Assembly: GCA_033439265.1 (NCBI GenBank)
Contig: JAVTVX010000024.1
Location: 3,811,001 to 3,875,000, forward strand
DNA length: 64,000 bases
Direction: 5' to 3'
Source of the DNA: Dillenia suffruticosa
Lineage: Eukaryota; Streptophyta; Magnoliopsida; Dilleniales; Dilleniaceae
Positions 33,901 through 44,224 of this stretch are shown one piece after another. Under the pieces are notes generated by a model. It was not told where the DNA came from, did not search any database, and saw only the letters and a program-made list of their open reading frames with translations. The first letter of the stretch is position 1. Every line of letters begins with the position of its first letter. The translations under genes were made by a program, and so were the position numbers.

Positions 33901-36900
33901 ATGTACAACTATATCACTTGTCTACTCTTTTCAAATCACTTGCAAAACATTTGGATATACCTGCTCATAGTACCTTTGTGCTTCCTCATGGGCTTTTGTT
34001 GAGGAATACAAATTCATGTATATATCAGATATGGGAACATTGAAGAATTGAAGGCTCTAGTGAAAAGATTCCATGAAGTTGGTATTAAAGTTCTTGGGGA
34101 TGTTGTCTTAAATCATCGCTGTGCACACTATCAGAATAAAAATGGTGTCTGGAATATATTTGGTGGTCGTCTAAATTGGGATGATCGTGCTGTTGTTTCC
34201 GATGATCCGCATTTCCAGGTATAAGATCTATGACTCAACGCAGATACTCAAATCAATAATTTAATGTTTCTAATTTTGTTCCTCTGATGCAACCATTTAG
34301 TCAAGTTACACATTATCCTCTAGCCATATTCTTAGATGGTTGAAGTATGGTTTGTGATTGAAAAATGTCAAATGATTATTTGCCCACCTTTCTTATTATT
34401 TTTGTTTCTACTTCTTTGCTGTTTTTGGTTATGACCCCATCATATAACATCTGTGCCTTTGCTCTTATGTTAATTGAAGAGTGGCACAATCTGGTTTGTT
34501 TGTCTTAGAATAAAACTGAGAGCATGTCATGAGATACAATCTGTTCAACATTTTCCCTTGAGGTATCCTTAAGTCTATCTACTTTCTAGTACATTAAATA
34601 CTTAGTTATAATATTGTTTCACTATAATCATTACTCCAAAGGAAAATTTTCATTTCTGATAGAAGTGATGTAATATGATGGGTAAAATTTTGCTTTTGCT
34701 GAATTAACTGGTTAGATCTAGATATGGTGGCTGTATTATTTTCACAGTATAATGACCAGCTCTTCTTGCTTAATTTGACTGTATATTTCTAATTTTATGG
34801 GGTATAATTCAGTGTGGCAGCTGGGAAATATTTACTGGACTGAACTGTACAAAAATTTTCATCTATTAGGGATGTCTTATAATATCTTATGCCTGTGGGA
34901 AGAGAGCTGCTCAAGCAGATAACTGTTTTATGTGCAGGGTAGGGGCAACAAGAGTAGTGGTGATAATTTTCATGCTGCTCCAAACATTGATCACTCGCAA
35001 GATTTTGTAAGGAAAGATATTAAAGAATGGCTATGCTGGCTGAGGTAAATGATGAAAAACTCTGTTTATTGTAATTCTCTGTTTCTGTTGAAGATCAAAC
35101 CTGATGAAAAACCTGGGTTGGTTACATGCTATTGAAAGTAGAAATTTATAAACCAAGGGAAACCGAGAAGCCAATATAGACCACTAATCAAAGGCATCTA
35201 GTTTGGTGAGAGATGCTGAAACTTCTCAATATCACTGTACTGCTTCTAAGTGAAGAAGTCTATGTATCATCGCAGCAACATTGAACCTCAAACAACACAA
35301 AAATTCTTGCCTCTAAATATGTGAATGGTTGAAACATAGGAATAGCTGGCATAACTGGAGTTAGAAAAGCAGCGAACTGGGTTATAATGGCATCATTCAC
35401 CTCATAATAACTCAAAAAAATCGTCATAAAAGCATAAAAATTCCTAGAGAACTTTGAAAGAATTGGTTGAGTGTTGCTTATAAAAATTGGAAAAAAAAAA
35501 TGATGGAACCTTTGGAAGCTTCATTAAATCAATTATTGGAACTGTAACCTCATGGGACCTTAAATATCTCAGTAACTCTGGGAAAAAAGATAGAGTCCTG
35601 GAGCCACCCTCAACGGTGAGTGAGGTGCTGAGATTCTCATCTGTGGTTCTGTCTCGTACGGAGAATTAAACATATGCTTTCAGCTGTAACAATTGTTTCC
35701 TGGACTCTGATGCCTCTACAATTGATTCATTCTTTGTGCATCCCACTTTGGTAGTCATAATGTCTCAACAATCCAATAAAATTGAAGGTGTGTTGCATTT
35801 GGCACATTGGGGAACTAGAATTCTTGTGGTTGATTATTAGCCTGGCTTTTCTCCCTATGTTGTTTTGACTGTAACTCTACATTGTGTTCCTCAATTTTCT
35901 AGATTTCAATTTTCAAATCAATTCTGCTTATTTTTATTTGTTCATTGGACCCCTAGTGTATGATAACTGTTAGTTCCACAGAAAAACATATAAGGAATCC
36001 AAATCTCATTTTATTTAAATAGATTATATTGGATCACCAAATACTTTCCTTATAATTTATGTGTTGCTTGGGTAGATTGCTTTGACTTTATGATTTTCTG
36101 CTGGGAATTGCTTTTCTTCCTCTTGTCAAATTCCTAGACCCATGTCAGACTCGGTAAGATTTCATGATCTTGCCTTATATGGGACAACTCAATTTGAGTT
36201 TTAGAAAGTTTTAGAATGGGAGAATAGGAGCCATGTGGATTCTTTAGTTTTATGACCACTTCAGCTAAACATCACTGCAATAATTATTAACCTTCAGGGT
36301 GTTAAATCTAGTGGTTACATCATATACGTGTATCTACTAACCACCTGGCCGTTCTGTTGCATTTGCATTGGGTTGGGCTTATATGTCTACCTCTTCTCTG
36401 AATATATGCATGCCACATTTCTTCTTATCTTACTTTTTTGTACAGTCAACAACTTGTATTTATGTTGCTAATAATTTACTGCTGGCAGGGAAGAAATTGG
36501 GTATGATGGGTGGCGGCTTGATTTTGTTCGTGGGTTTTGGGGTGGTTATGTGAAGGATTACATGGATGCAAGCAACCCTTACTTTGCTGTTGGTGAATAC
36601 TGGGATTCCCTTAGTTATACTTATGGTGAAATGGATCACAATCAAGATGCACATAGGCAGAGAATCATTGACTGGATTAATGCTACGAGTGGTACTGCCA
36701 GTGCATTTGATGTGACAACCAAAGGAATTCTACACTCTGTAAGGATTTTTCTAGTATTCTTGGCTTTTTTTATGCTTTATGAAAATTGTATCAGTTCATT
36801 GTTTCTTCTGTGGTGCTGGAACTGAATTTGTCTGTATAATAGTGATGATGTCCTGATATGCTTGTTCTTGTGGTAATACCTCTGAATAAACTTGATTTCG

Positions 36901-38306
36901 GATATTGCCTTTGTTAGTGATGGAGGTGGAAAAACTGTTCTAGTCTATCACCGTGTTATGTGACATTAGAGTTATTGTCAAATGATCCATGATGTTCAAT
37001 GGTTATGTTTAGTAGCAATGGAGAAACTGCCATGGACTGAGTAACTTGCTTATTCAAAGAATTTGCATTTTGATTTTGGAGTACCAGTATCAAGCACAGT
37101 TCTTCTAATTGAAGTTCTATTGGTTTTATAAATATCATGTGACTGCACAAAACAGAGAATTCCATATCTCATGGGCTCACAATTTAAAGTATATGCCTCC
37201 CTAGTTGGCCTTCCAAAATGATTGGCGTTATGTTGTCGATGATGCCAAAATTTATACAATGTTTTGCAATTTCTTCAACCGTCTTAGTTATGCACTTTTG
37301 GTTTTCTGCAGTGCCTGAGAGTTAGACACTGTTAAATACTTCATTTTGTCTCTCTAGGAAACTGTATAGTCATCTGTGACCTTTCACAATTATATTATTT
37401 TCCTATTCAATACTTCCTTCAGTTTTCTTGTCTTCATCTTTCACTCCATAAGCTTGTGAATACAATTGTATCAATTGTAGACTAAGTGATATTCTTTCAT
37501 GTAGGCAGTGGATAGATGTGAATATTGGCGCTTGTCAGATCAGAAAGGAAAACCTCCAGGTGTTGTTGGATGGTGGCCATCTCGTGCAGTCACATTTATA
37601 GAAAATCATGATACTGGTTCAACTCAGGTATTAGGCTTCATATTGATTTGGCAGGCTTTTAACTTCCTTGTTTATTCATGTGAACCATTTCAATGCTTTT
37701 TTAAGTAGATGAAGAGCAGCATATTGCTGAACCAATTTTGAAAGGGCTGTACAAATAGCTTTTATAACCACAGCTCCTAGCAATGACCAAATAGTTGTAT
37801 CCTAGCAGCATTGGCTCTATCTGCTGTCTCTGAACCACTTTTTTTTTTAAAAGACAATGGAGATGCATTTAATACGTTTTAAATCTATAATTGGAGTTTC
37901 CCTTGTGTTTTTCTTCCTGAAGGGTCACTGGAGGTTTCCTAGTGGCAAGGAAATGCAGGGATATGCCTATATCCTTACTCATCCAGGAACACCATCAGTC
38001 TTCTATGATCACCTTTTCTCTCACCACAAATCAGAAATGTTGGCACTCATAGCTCTGAGGAATCGGAACAAGATCCACTGTCGGAGTACGGTAATAATTG
38101 AATAATATAATACATTGTTAATTTTCTGTTTGGTTTCTACCTCAGAATGTGATCTGCAGTCTTTAGGTTCTTGAAACTGGACAAACTCTTCACCCTCCCC
38201 CTTAGATCAATTCTTAGCATGCTCCAGGACGAATAATAATTGGGGAAGAAAAAAAAGGAAAGACACCATGGAATCAACTTCCAATTTACTCCTTAGTATA
38301 AAACTT

Positions 38307-38347
<41 letters not shown>

Positions 38348-39008
38348 AAGATGAGTTTGTTAGCCCCCTCCCACTCTTGCTTCCCTGTTAGCTAATTTTT
38401 AACTGGGACTGAGATCACTTTCTTCCAGGTTACATCGACAAGCTTTGTTCTATATTCAGTTATCACCATTTTGCATGTCTCAACTGTTGCAAAAGTTTGT
38501 TAGTGATTGTGGATCCTAACAAAATTACTTCAAAGTCAAAATATAGGTTGTGAGATCGGTCATTTTCTTCCTCTTAATTTCCTTGTAGCAGCAACATATA
38601 ATCTGATCATGGATAGAATTAGGAGCCATTTTTCTCTCACGAACATTTGTTCTTCTACCTTTCCTCTTGTTTTGCCGAGTTATTTTCCACTCCAAATTAC
38701 CTGCATGCCTGCCGAATCATATTTTCAAAGTCATTTACTTTTAGATTTAAGTCGAATGTCATTGAAACATAGCTTGCTCATCAAGCTTCTATAGAGTCAT
38801 TTTGGAAATCACTTATCTTGACCGGCTTTCTTTTTTCTGAATGCTTCAGGTTAAAATTTCCAAGGCAGAAAGAGACGTCTATGCAGCCATTATTGATGAC
38901 AAGGTCGCGGTGAAGATTGGACCAGGTCACTTTGAGCCTCCAAGCGGGTCCCAAAACTGGTCTTTAGCCATTGAGGGGAGAGATTACAAGGCTTGGGAAG
39001 CATCGTAA
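15955..39008 (+). CDS. AMY3: Plastidial alpha-amylase AMY3 (CBM45-CBM45-GH13), 13 exons over 23 kb
   Basis: Exons: 15955-16230, 16306-16436, 17014-17068, 17163-17285, 17402-17510, 29250-29605, 32302-32984, 34029-34218, 34938-35044, 36489-36738, 37505-37627, 37923-38090 and 38850-39008. The joined frame is open for 909 aa; Arabidopsis AMY3 is about 887. The N-terminus is Ser/Asn-rich and transit-peptide-like. Two starch-binding CBM45 modules follow (about 85-215 and 265-400), with W110, W122, W126, W202 and W316 at the expected blocks. The GH13 domain occupies about 515-909, with nucleophile D688 (GWRLDFVRG), acid/base E713 (FAVGEYWDS) and D796 (FIENHDTGS). It hydrolyses alpha-1,4 links of starch in the plastid. 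C521 and C609 are 88 residues apart, like the C499-C587 redox pair of the Arabidopsis enzyme, so thioredoxin control is likely. Introns 5 and 6 carry transposons. Introns 7, 9 and 12 (0.8-1.4 kb) show nothing identified except a CT repeat in intron 12. Confidence 0.96.
17511..18846 (+). other. Left part of AMY3 intron 5
   Basis: This is non-coding intron sequence after the exon 5 donor at 17511 and before the first recognisable transposon. A 97-codon minus-strand ORF at 18253-18546 shows no motif I recognise. A stretch near 18220-18256 has repeated GTTTA-type words that only loosely resemble telomere repeats. Confidence 0.5.
19881..20374 (-). repeat. 3' LTR of copia element 1
   Basis: 494 bases long, ending at the polypurine tract of the internal region. 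It is about 95 bases longer than its partner LTR. Most of the difference is a block of short inverted repeats built on AACGGCTAG and CCGTTGGG (about 20095-20190). A TATA-like CTATAAAAAGAG on the minus strand, downstream of a CT-rich stretch, is the likely LTR promoter. Confidence 0.93.
20353..23499 (-). pseudogene. Copia element 1 pol (protease, integrase, RT, RNase H), decayed
   Basis: From right to left the minus strand carries a protease-like DSGCDNHM block and the pre-integrase zinc finger (WHARLGHL...[10 protein letters not shown]). The integrase core follows, with its acidic residues in [16 protein letters not shown] and the NRVAERKNR region. Then come RT with CKWVYK and YVDD (near 21325), and RNase H with [11 protein letters not shown] and ADILTKP. 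The frame is cut by several stops, including ones after the gag junction, after NAFLQ, after YCDAD and in the RNase H region. The 486-codon integrase part is still open (23331-21871). No function is expected. Confidence 0.9.
23500..24411 (-). CDS. Copia element 1 gag
   Basis: An open frame of 303 codons. The N-terminal part ([17 protein letters not shown]) and the UBN2-type middle are those of copia capsid proteins. A single zinc knuckle, [14 protein letters not shown] (CX2CX4HX4C), binds the element RNA. The frame ends at a TGA that falls where the protease block would continue, so in the ancestral element gag and pol were probably one polyprotein. Confidence 0.85.
   Translation of the reverse strand: MFTSILLDSSNYNAWQDTIKRSLNFFNLENHIFEDPLDDADPSFKAWKKRDEQVVVLLQMLLDKTHKAMVTCIPNAKISWDQMHALYGQETNTGRIFELKKKISKIQKGGKSLPKYFGEYTNLWNEFNLLRPPTSNFKTLLQRNDEDMTFGLLMGLGEEYASIRQEILKMKIFPSFQEVQFMIQRAETSMRLKESNKLKYETQAFKSVQEQHMANKSQNFMKNDVCTNCKKPGHKREKCWFLYPHLRPKNNKRKLDSPVHAQQVSQVAALESKMEEMHKEMKRLIDQMAPHSGNDLNFSHFDK
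24483..24881 (-). repeat. 5' LTR of copia element 1
   Basis: 399 bases long and co-linear with 19881-20374 except for the missing inverted-repeat block. On the minus strand it contains CCCATTTAGGGACCCAAAT, a CT-rich run and CTATAAAAAGAG. The same module recurs in the LTRs of the non-coding element at 26656-28835. Confidence 0.93.
25797..26300. other. GC-rich low-complexity island inside AMY3 intron 5
   Basis: About 500 bases dominated by CGGGCT, GCGCTCGCG and GAAGCTCGCGC-like words, flanked by AT-rich DNA on both sides. Long ORFs appear in several frames on both strands (for example 147 and 169 codons), but their products are Arg/Ala/Ser/Pro low-complexity strings. They reflect composition rather than coding. 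It seems to belong to the older LTR-like segment. Confidence 0.7.
26656..27528 (+). repeat. 5' LTR of the non-coding element
   Basis: 873 bases. It contains an internal tandem duplication of about 94 bases built around GGTGGTCCATGG (units beginning near 26713 and 26809) that the other LTR lacks. Inverted repeats based on GTTGGGGAC/CCCCAACGGC (about 27145-27206) precede a CT-rich run and the TATA box CTATAAATAGG (27276-27286). Confidence 0.88.
27559..27812 (+). repeat. Tandem duplication inside the non-coding element
   Basis: Two units of about 126 and 128 bases (27559-27684 and 27685-27812) share GAGCT, GGAGGCGG, CAAAGTT, GTTGCCATCC and ACCAAAC words in the same order. They have clear substitutions and a few small gaps. 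The interior of this element was therefore partly built by duplication rather than by simple deletion of a coding parent. Confidence 0.65.
28057..28835 (+). repeat. 3' LTR of the non-coding element
   Basis: 779 bases and very similar to 26656-27528 except for the missing internal duplication. The first bases read TATTGA instead of TGTTGA, a point change in the terminal TG. It carries the same CCCATTTAGGGACCCAAAA block, inverted repeats and CTATAAATAGG promoter. Intron 5 continues after it, with nothing identified, up to exon 6 at 29250. Confidence 0.88.
29877..30115 (+). repeat. Intron segment, duplicated copy 1 (AMY3 intron 6)
   Basis: About 240 bases that recur at 30260-30315 plus 31707-31895. 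Matching landmarks in order are AGTTAGAAAT-ATTTCA, TTGGCATTTATATT, GCTTCAATTTT, GGAATTTGGT, AGAGTCTA, CCAAAG and TTTTGAACAGT. The second copy is interrupted by the LINE, which gives the order of events. Confidence 0.8.
30260..31895 (+). repeat. Intron segment, duplicated copy 2, split by a LINE
   Basis: The left part (30260-30315) and right part (31707-31895) together match 29877-30115. The gap between them is exactly the LINE remnant, so the duplicated copy serves as a record of the empty site. The short repeats TTCAATA (left) and TACAATA (right) may be the target-site duplication. Confidence 0.78.
30316..31706 (-). mobile_element. 5'-truncated, decayed RTE-type LINE
   Basis: On the minus strand the sequence reads from RT to the 3' end. 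Visible blocks are [12 protein letters not shown] (31603-31640), the catalytic block [11 protein letters not shown] (31225-31260, with the FADD active-site Asp pair), [20 protein letters not shown], and [20 protein letters not shown] (30855-30912). The 3' terminus is a (TTG)n run, seen as AACAACAAC from 30323. This order and the (TTG)n end match plant RTE-clade elements. Many stops and frameshifts show it is dead. It sits in AMY3 intron 6, antisense to the gene. Confidence 0.82.
38311..38344. repeat. CT microsatellite in AMY3 intron 12
   Basis: Seventeen CT units in a row lie in the 759-base intron before the last exon. It is a likely length-polymorphic marker. Confidence 0.9.
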
Positions 39009-39481
39009 AGCTTATCACTCCCCGGTATATATACTAATACATACATATGACATATGGATACATAATACATCTACGGATCACCTGTATGTGTAACCATGCA
39101 ATAAGGAGATGTAATGCATCCCACCTCATTTGTTGTAAAGAGATGAGGCCTTGAACATCAAGAGGGTGAAGTTCAAATTGTTCACCGAAGCCATCACAGC
39201 ACATAAATTTCTCCAATATGAGACAGCCTGGGAAAATGTGTAGTATCTAATTCATTGTCCTTGAGAAAATGTTGTAATAGACATGAATTGATGAGGATGC
39301 TGAAAAAACCCATTTTGTAAACCTCTGAAATATAGCAATACCCTTTTGCATAGCCTCCAACTAAATCTCGCAACTTTCCAAATTTTTTTCTTATTTGTTT
39401 CTGTATAAATATCAAGGGAAATCTGAAGATCTTGGATTGAACTAGACGTTGGGACCAAATGTGTGCATGGGCCAGCGGCCC
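39009..39481 (+). other. AMY3 3' UTR and flank up to copia element 2
   Basis: This follows the AMY3 stop. No further coding signal is present. The copia element inserted 473 bases past the stop, close enough to fall in or near the AMY3 3' UTR or termination region. The sequence resumes at 44225 after the duplicated GGCCC. Confidence 0.55.
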
Positions 39482-39872
39482 TGTTGAGTGCAATACCTCA
39501 GGAGCTGCTGCTGCAGAAGTGATGCTGAATGCAATTCCTCATGAGCTACTACTGCAAAAGATGCTGATATGTTGCTGACAAGGATGCTTATTTGGCTGAA
39601 ACTTTGCTGGCAGCTGATAAAATATGCTTAAAACAAATAAGTCAAAAATCAGTTAAGAAGATCATGTGAAAATCTGATTTTCAGGAATTTGATTTCAAAA
39701 TTTTTAGCTATTTGTTATTAGTTATGATCTTAACATTATTCTCCAATTTATACTCACATTTTTCAGTATAAAATTGGGGGTCTATGATTGAATAAAAACA
39801 ACCTTCTGCAATCTGAAAATTTCTTGTTATTTTAGCTCCTTTGACACTTTGTTTCTATCAAAAAACCCAACA
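39482..39872 (+). repeat. 5' LTR of copia element 2
   Basis: 391 bases, TG...CA. It is near-identical to 43834-44224 with substitutions only and no indels seen. It contains CTGCTGCTGCAGAAG-like repeats at the start and a TATAAAATTGGGG block (39769-39781) that could be the promoter. Confidence 0.95.
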
Positions 39873-39957
39873 AATTGGTATCAGAGCCATTAATCTTTAG
39901 AGATCTGTGAGATTGAGAGAGTTTAAACACTTATCTTACTTTACAGAAAACACAAAA

Positions 39958-40839
39958 ATGAATTCAGAAACTTCATTCACTCCTATGGCACCTCCAGTGT
40001 TTGATGGAACAAATTATCAAATGTGGGTTGTCAGAATGGAAGCATATCTTGATGGAAATGGTTTGTGGGAAGCTATTGAAGATGAATATGAAGTTCTTCC
40101 TTTTCCAGATAATCCAACAATGGCACAAATCAAAATTCATAAGGAGAGGAAACAAAGGAAATCTAAAACCAGAGCCAGCCTATTTGCAGCTGTTTCATCT
40201 ACAATCTTCACTAGAATCATGACACTGAAGACTGCAAATGAAATCTGGAACTTCCTGAAGCATGAGTATGAAGGAAATGCAAAGGTCAGAGGCATGCAAG
40301 TTCTGAATTTGATCAGAGAGTTTGAAATGCAAAGGATGAAGGAATCAGAAACTATCAAGAACTATTCTGATAGACTTCTCAGCATAGTTAACAAGGTAAG
40401 GATTCTTGGTACTGAATTTTCTGATTCAAGAATTGTTCAAAAAATTTTAGTTACAATTTCTGAAAGGTTTGAGGCTACAATTTCATCACTGGAGAATGCT
40501 AAAGATTTGTCAAGCATCACCTTGGCAGAGCTTTTAAATGCACTGCAAGCACAGGAACAAAGGAGGCTTATGAGGCAAGAAGGATCTGTGGAGGGTGCTT
40601 TTCAAGCCAAATTACTAAATAAAAATGGAAGCAAAAACAAGAAAAAGAACAACAACAACAAAAAGCAGCCCTCAACAAGTTCAGGCAGCAATAACAACAC
40701 TCAAATCTATCCGCCCTGTCCTTATTGTAAAAAGACTAATCATCCACAAAAAAGATGTTGGTGGAGGCCAGATGTAAGATGTAACAAATGTGGACAGTTA
40801 GGGCATATGGAGAGGATCTGCAAAAATCAACGACAATAA
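39958..40839 (+). CDS. Copia element 2 gag
   Basis: 293 codons starting MNSETSFTPMAPPVFDGTNY, a DUF4219/UBN2 copia capsid start. A basic Asn/Lys-rich linker follows, then a final zinc knuckle CNKCGQLGHMERIC (CX2CX4HX4C), preceded by another Cys/His cluster CPYCKKTNHPQKRC. The start ATG was chosen as the first ATG of the frame, 86 bases after the LTR. The frame ends at a TAA where the polyprotein would be expected to run on towards the protease. Confidence 0.88.
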   Translation: MNSETSFTPMAPPVFDGTNYQMWVVRMEAYLDGNGLWEAIEDEYEVLPFPDNPTMAQIKIHKERKQRKSKTRASLFAAVSSTIFTRIMTLKTANEIWNFLKHEYEGNAKVRGMQVLNLIREFEMQRMKESETIKNYSDRLLSIVNKVRILGTEFSDSRIVQKILVTISERFEATISSLENAKDLSSITLAELLNALQAQEQRRLMRQEGSVEGAFQAKLLNKNGSKNKKKNNNNKKQPSTSSGSNNNTQIYPPCPYCKKTNHPQKRCWWRPDVRCNKCGQLGHMERICKNQRQ

Positions 40840-43839
40840 GGAGAAGCCAACACTGTTGCAGATCAACCACATGAGGAAGAGCTATTTGTGGCTTCATGCT
40901 TTGCCACTAGTAGCTCTGCAGCAAGTTGGCTAATAGATAGTGGTTGTACACACCACATGACTTATAACCATGAGTTGTTCAGGGAGCTTGATAGAACAGC
41001 CATTACCAAAGTCAGAATTGGTAATGGGGAATACATTGCAGCAAAAGGTAAAGGAACGGTTGCCATTGAAGGCCTCTCAGGTTTGAAACTCATCCCAGAT
41101 GTATTATATGTTCCTGAAATTGATCAAAATCTTTTGAGTGTTGGTCAGTTGCTGGAGAAAGGTTACAAGGTCTTGTTTAAAGACAAAAGTTGTACAATCA
41201 AAGATGCAAAAGGCAGGAAGGTGTTTAATGTCCAAATGAGAAGCAAATGCTTTGCTTTGAATTTGTTGGAAGAAGAGCAAGCTGCAGTACACAAACAAGT
41301 GAGTAATGCAATACTTTGGCATAGGAGATTGGGGCACTTTCATCATGCTGCCCTTCTCTTAATGAAGAAGAACAATCTGTGGAAGGATTACCTAAATTGG
41401 AGGAGGAGCTTCCAGCATGTGCTGCCTGTCAGTATGGAAAGCAGACCAGATTGCCTTTTCCACAAAATAAGGCTTGGAGGGCTGCACAAAGACTGCAGTT
41501 GGTTCATACAGATGTGGGAGGACCTCTGAAAACACCATCATTGAATAGCAGTAAGTTTTATATTGCTTTCGTTGATGACTATACAAGAATGTGCTGGATT
41601 TATTTCATGAAATTCAAATCCGAGGTTGCTGACATCTTCTGGAAGTTTAAAGCTTGGGTGGAAAATCAAAGTGGATGCAGAATGAAGATGATCAGGTCTG
41701 ACAATGGAACTGAATACACCTCCGAAAAATTCAGCAAATTTTGTCAAGATGCAGGCATTGAGCATCAGTTGACGGTTCCGTACAGCCCCCAGCAAAATGG
41801 AGTTGTGGAGCGAAAAAACAGAACACTCATGGAGATGACAAGATGCTTGTTGCATGATAAAGGGCTGCCAAAGAAATTTTGGGCTGAGGCTGCAAGCACA
41901 GCAATTTTTTTGCTGAACAGACTACCAACAAAAGTTTTACAGAATAAAACTCCATTTGAAATGTGGTATGGTTACAAACCTAGCCTACTGAATTTAAAAA
42001 CATTTGGTTGCCTTTGTTTCTCTCACATTCCTCATGTTAAAAGAGACAAATTAGATAAGAATGCAGAACCTGGAATCTTTGTAGGCTACAGCTCAGTTTC
42101 AAAAGGCTACAGGATCTATTTTCCTCAAAGTAATTGTTAGTAGGGATGTCCACTTCCTTGAGTTAGAAAGCTGGAGCTGGAAAGATGATAAGAAGCTTGA
42201 ATTTCATGAGGAAAATGATGATGTTGATGAAGAACCTGTTCGGGGAACTAGATCACTCCATGACATTTATCAGAGGTGTAATGTTGCTGTAATGGAGCCT
42301 GCTGGGTATGAAGAAGCTGCAGGAGATCAAAAATGGATTGCTGCAATGAAGGAGGAGCTCATAATGATTGAGAAAAACCAGACTTGGAAGCTTGTGGATA
42401 AACCTACGCATAAAAAGGTGATAGGTGTCAAGTGGGTTTATAGAACCAAACTCAATTCTGATGGTTCTGTGAACAAGCACAAGGCAAGGCTTGTTGTCAA
42501 GGGATATGCTCAGATGTTTGGGGTGGATTTCTCTGAGACTTTTGCCCCAGTTGCCAGATTAGATACTATACGAATGCTCCTAACTCTAGCTGCTCAAAAA
42601 AGCTGGATTATACACCAAATGGATGTCAAATCAGCCTTCTTGAATGGGCAGTTGGAGGAAGAAATTTTTGTAGAGCAATCAGAAGGCTTTGCTGTTCAAG
42701 GACAGGAGGAGAAGGTATACTTGCTGAACAAGGCTTTGTACGGTCTAAAATAGGCACCGAGGGCCTGGTACAGCAGGATTGATGCTCATTTGCATGACTT
42801 AGGCTTTACAAAAAGCTTGAGTGAATGTACTCTATACATAAAAAGGACTTATGATGAAATACTTGTGGTATCTCTTTATGTTGATGATCTACTTGTGACA
42901 GGAAGCAGTGTGGAGCACATTGAGAAGTTTAAAAAGGAAATGAAAAATGTTTTTGAGATGACTGATCTTGGGAGAATGACATTTTTCCTTGGCATGGAAA
43001 TACAACAAAAACAAAATGACATATTCATATGCCAGTAGAAATATGCCAAGGAAATTCTCAAGAAATTCAATATGATGGAATGCAAGGCAACTGCAACTCC
43101 AATGAATCAAAAGGAGAAGTTTTGTAAAGAAGATGGAGCTGAAAAGGTTGATGAAGGACTTTACAGGAGCTTAATAGGCTGCTTAATGTACTTGACTGCA
43201 ACTAGGCCGGATATTATGAATGCTGTAAGTCTTCTTTCAAGATATCTGCACTGTGCTAGTGAGATTCATTTTCAAGCAGCAAAAAGAATTGTTAGATATG
43301 TCAAAGGGACAGTTGATCATGGTTTAAAGTTCAGTCAAGTTAAAAATTTCAGTCTCCATGGTTTTTCTTATAGTGATTGGGCTGGTTGTGTTGATGACAT
43401 GAGAAGTACCTCAGGTTATTGCTTTAGTTTTGGTTCTGGTATTTTCTCTTGGTGTTCTAAGAAGCAGGAAATCATTGCTCAATCCACATCAGAAGCAGAA
43501 TATATAGTTGCTGTTGCTGCTGTGAATCAAGCTCTTTGGATCAGGAAATTAATGGTCGATTTGCATGTGGAGCAAGAAGAAAGCACACAAATATTTGTGG
43601 ACAATCAAGCAGCAATTTCAATTGCAAAAAATCCGGTGTTTCATGGCAAAACAAAACATTTCAAGTTGAAGTTTTATTTTCTGAGAGAGGTACAAAAAGA
43701 AGGAGAAATTCAGTTGATCTACTGCAAAACAGAAAATCAGAATGCTGACATCTTAACCAAGCCACTTCCTAAGACTAGGTATGAGTTTCTGAGACAAAAG
43801 CTTGGAGTATGCAGCTCCAGAGATAAGGAGGAGTGTTGA
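40840..43839 (+). pseudogene. Copia element 2 pol, interrupted
   Basis: The protease has WLIDSGCTHHM (about 40930). The pre-integrase finger lies in WHRRLGHF...CAACQYGKQ, but a frame change falls near 41350-41380. The integrase core has HTDVGGP, IRSDNGTEYTS and QQNGVVERKNR. A second frame change falls near 42135. RT has VKWVYR and SLYVDDLLV (about 42870), and RNase H has IFVDNQAAISIA and NADILTKPLP. Two further stops are single TAG codons at conserved Gln positions (after ALYGLK near 42750, after DIFICQ near 43036). The last 255-codon block (43072-43839) is open. Confidence 0.9.
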
Positions 43840-44224
43840 GTGCAATACCTCAGGAGCTGTTGCTGCAGAAGTGATGTTGAATGCAATTCCTCAAGAGCTG
43901 CTACTGCAAAAGATACTGATATGTTGCTGACAAGGATGCTGATTTGGCTGAAACTTTGCTGGCAGCTGATAAAATATGCTTAAAACAAATAAGTCAAAAA
44001 TCAATTAAGAAGATCATGTGAAGACCTGATTTTCATGAATTTGATTTCAAAATTTTTAGCTATTTGTTATTAGTTACGATCTTAACATTATTCTCCAATT
44101 TATACTCACATTTTTCAGTATAAAATTGGGGGTCTATGATTGAATAAAAATAACCTTCTGCAATTTGAAAATTTCTTGTTATTTTAACTCCTTTGACACT
44201 TTGTTTCTATCAAAAAACCCAACA
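43834..44224 (+). repeat. 3' LTR of copia element 2
   Basis: 391 bases. Compared with the 5' LTR, most of the roughly 14 differences are transitions, in line with mutation of methylated cytosines after insertion. Confidence 0.95.

Larger units (their letters stand above)
39482..44224 (+). mobile_element. Ty1/copia retrotransposon 2 (recent, defective)
   Basis: A complete 4.7 kb element. Its two LTRs are exactly 391 bases each (39482-39872 and 43834-44224), starting TGTTGAGTGC and ending ACCCAACA. Perfect 5-base target duplications GGCCC lie at 39477-39481 and 44225-44229. A primer-binding site TTGGTATCAGAGCC (39875-39888) follows the 5' LTR, and the purine-rich AGATAAGGAGGAG precedes the 3' LTR. 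By eye the LTRs differ at about 14 positions, which suggests insertion far more recently than copia element 1. Gag is open; pol has three stops or frame breaks in the integrase and RT parts. The polyprotein resembles TNT1-94-type copia elements. Confidence 0.96.
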
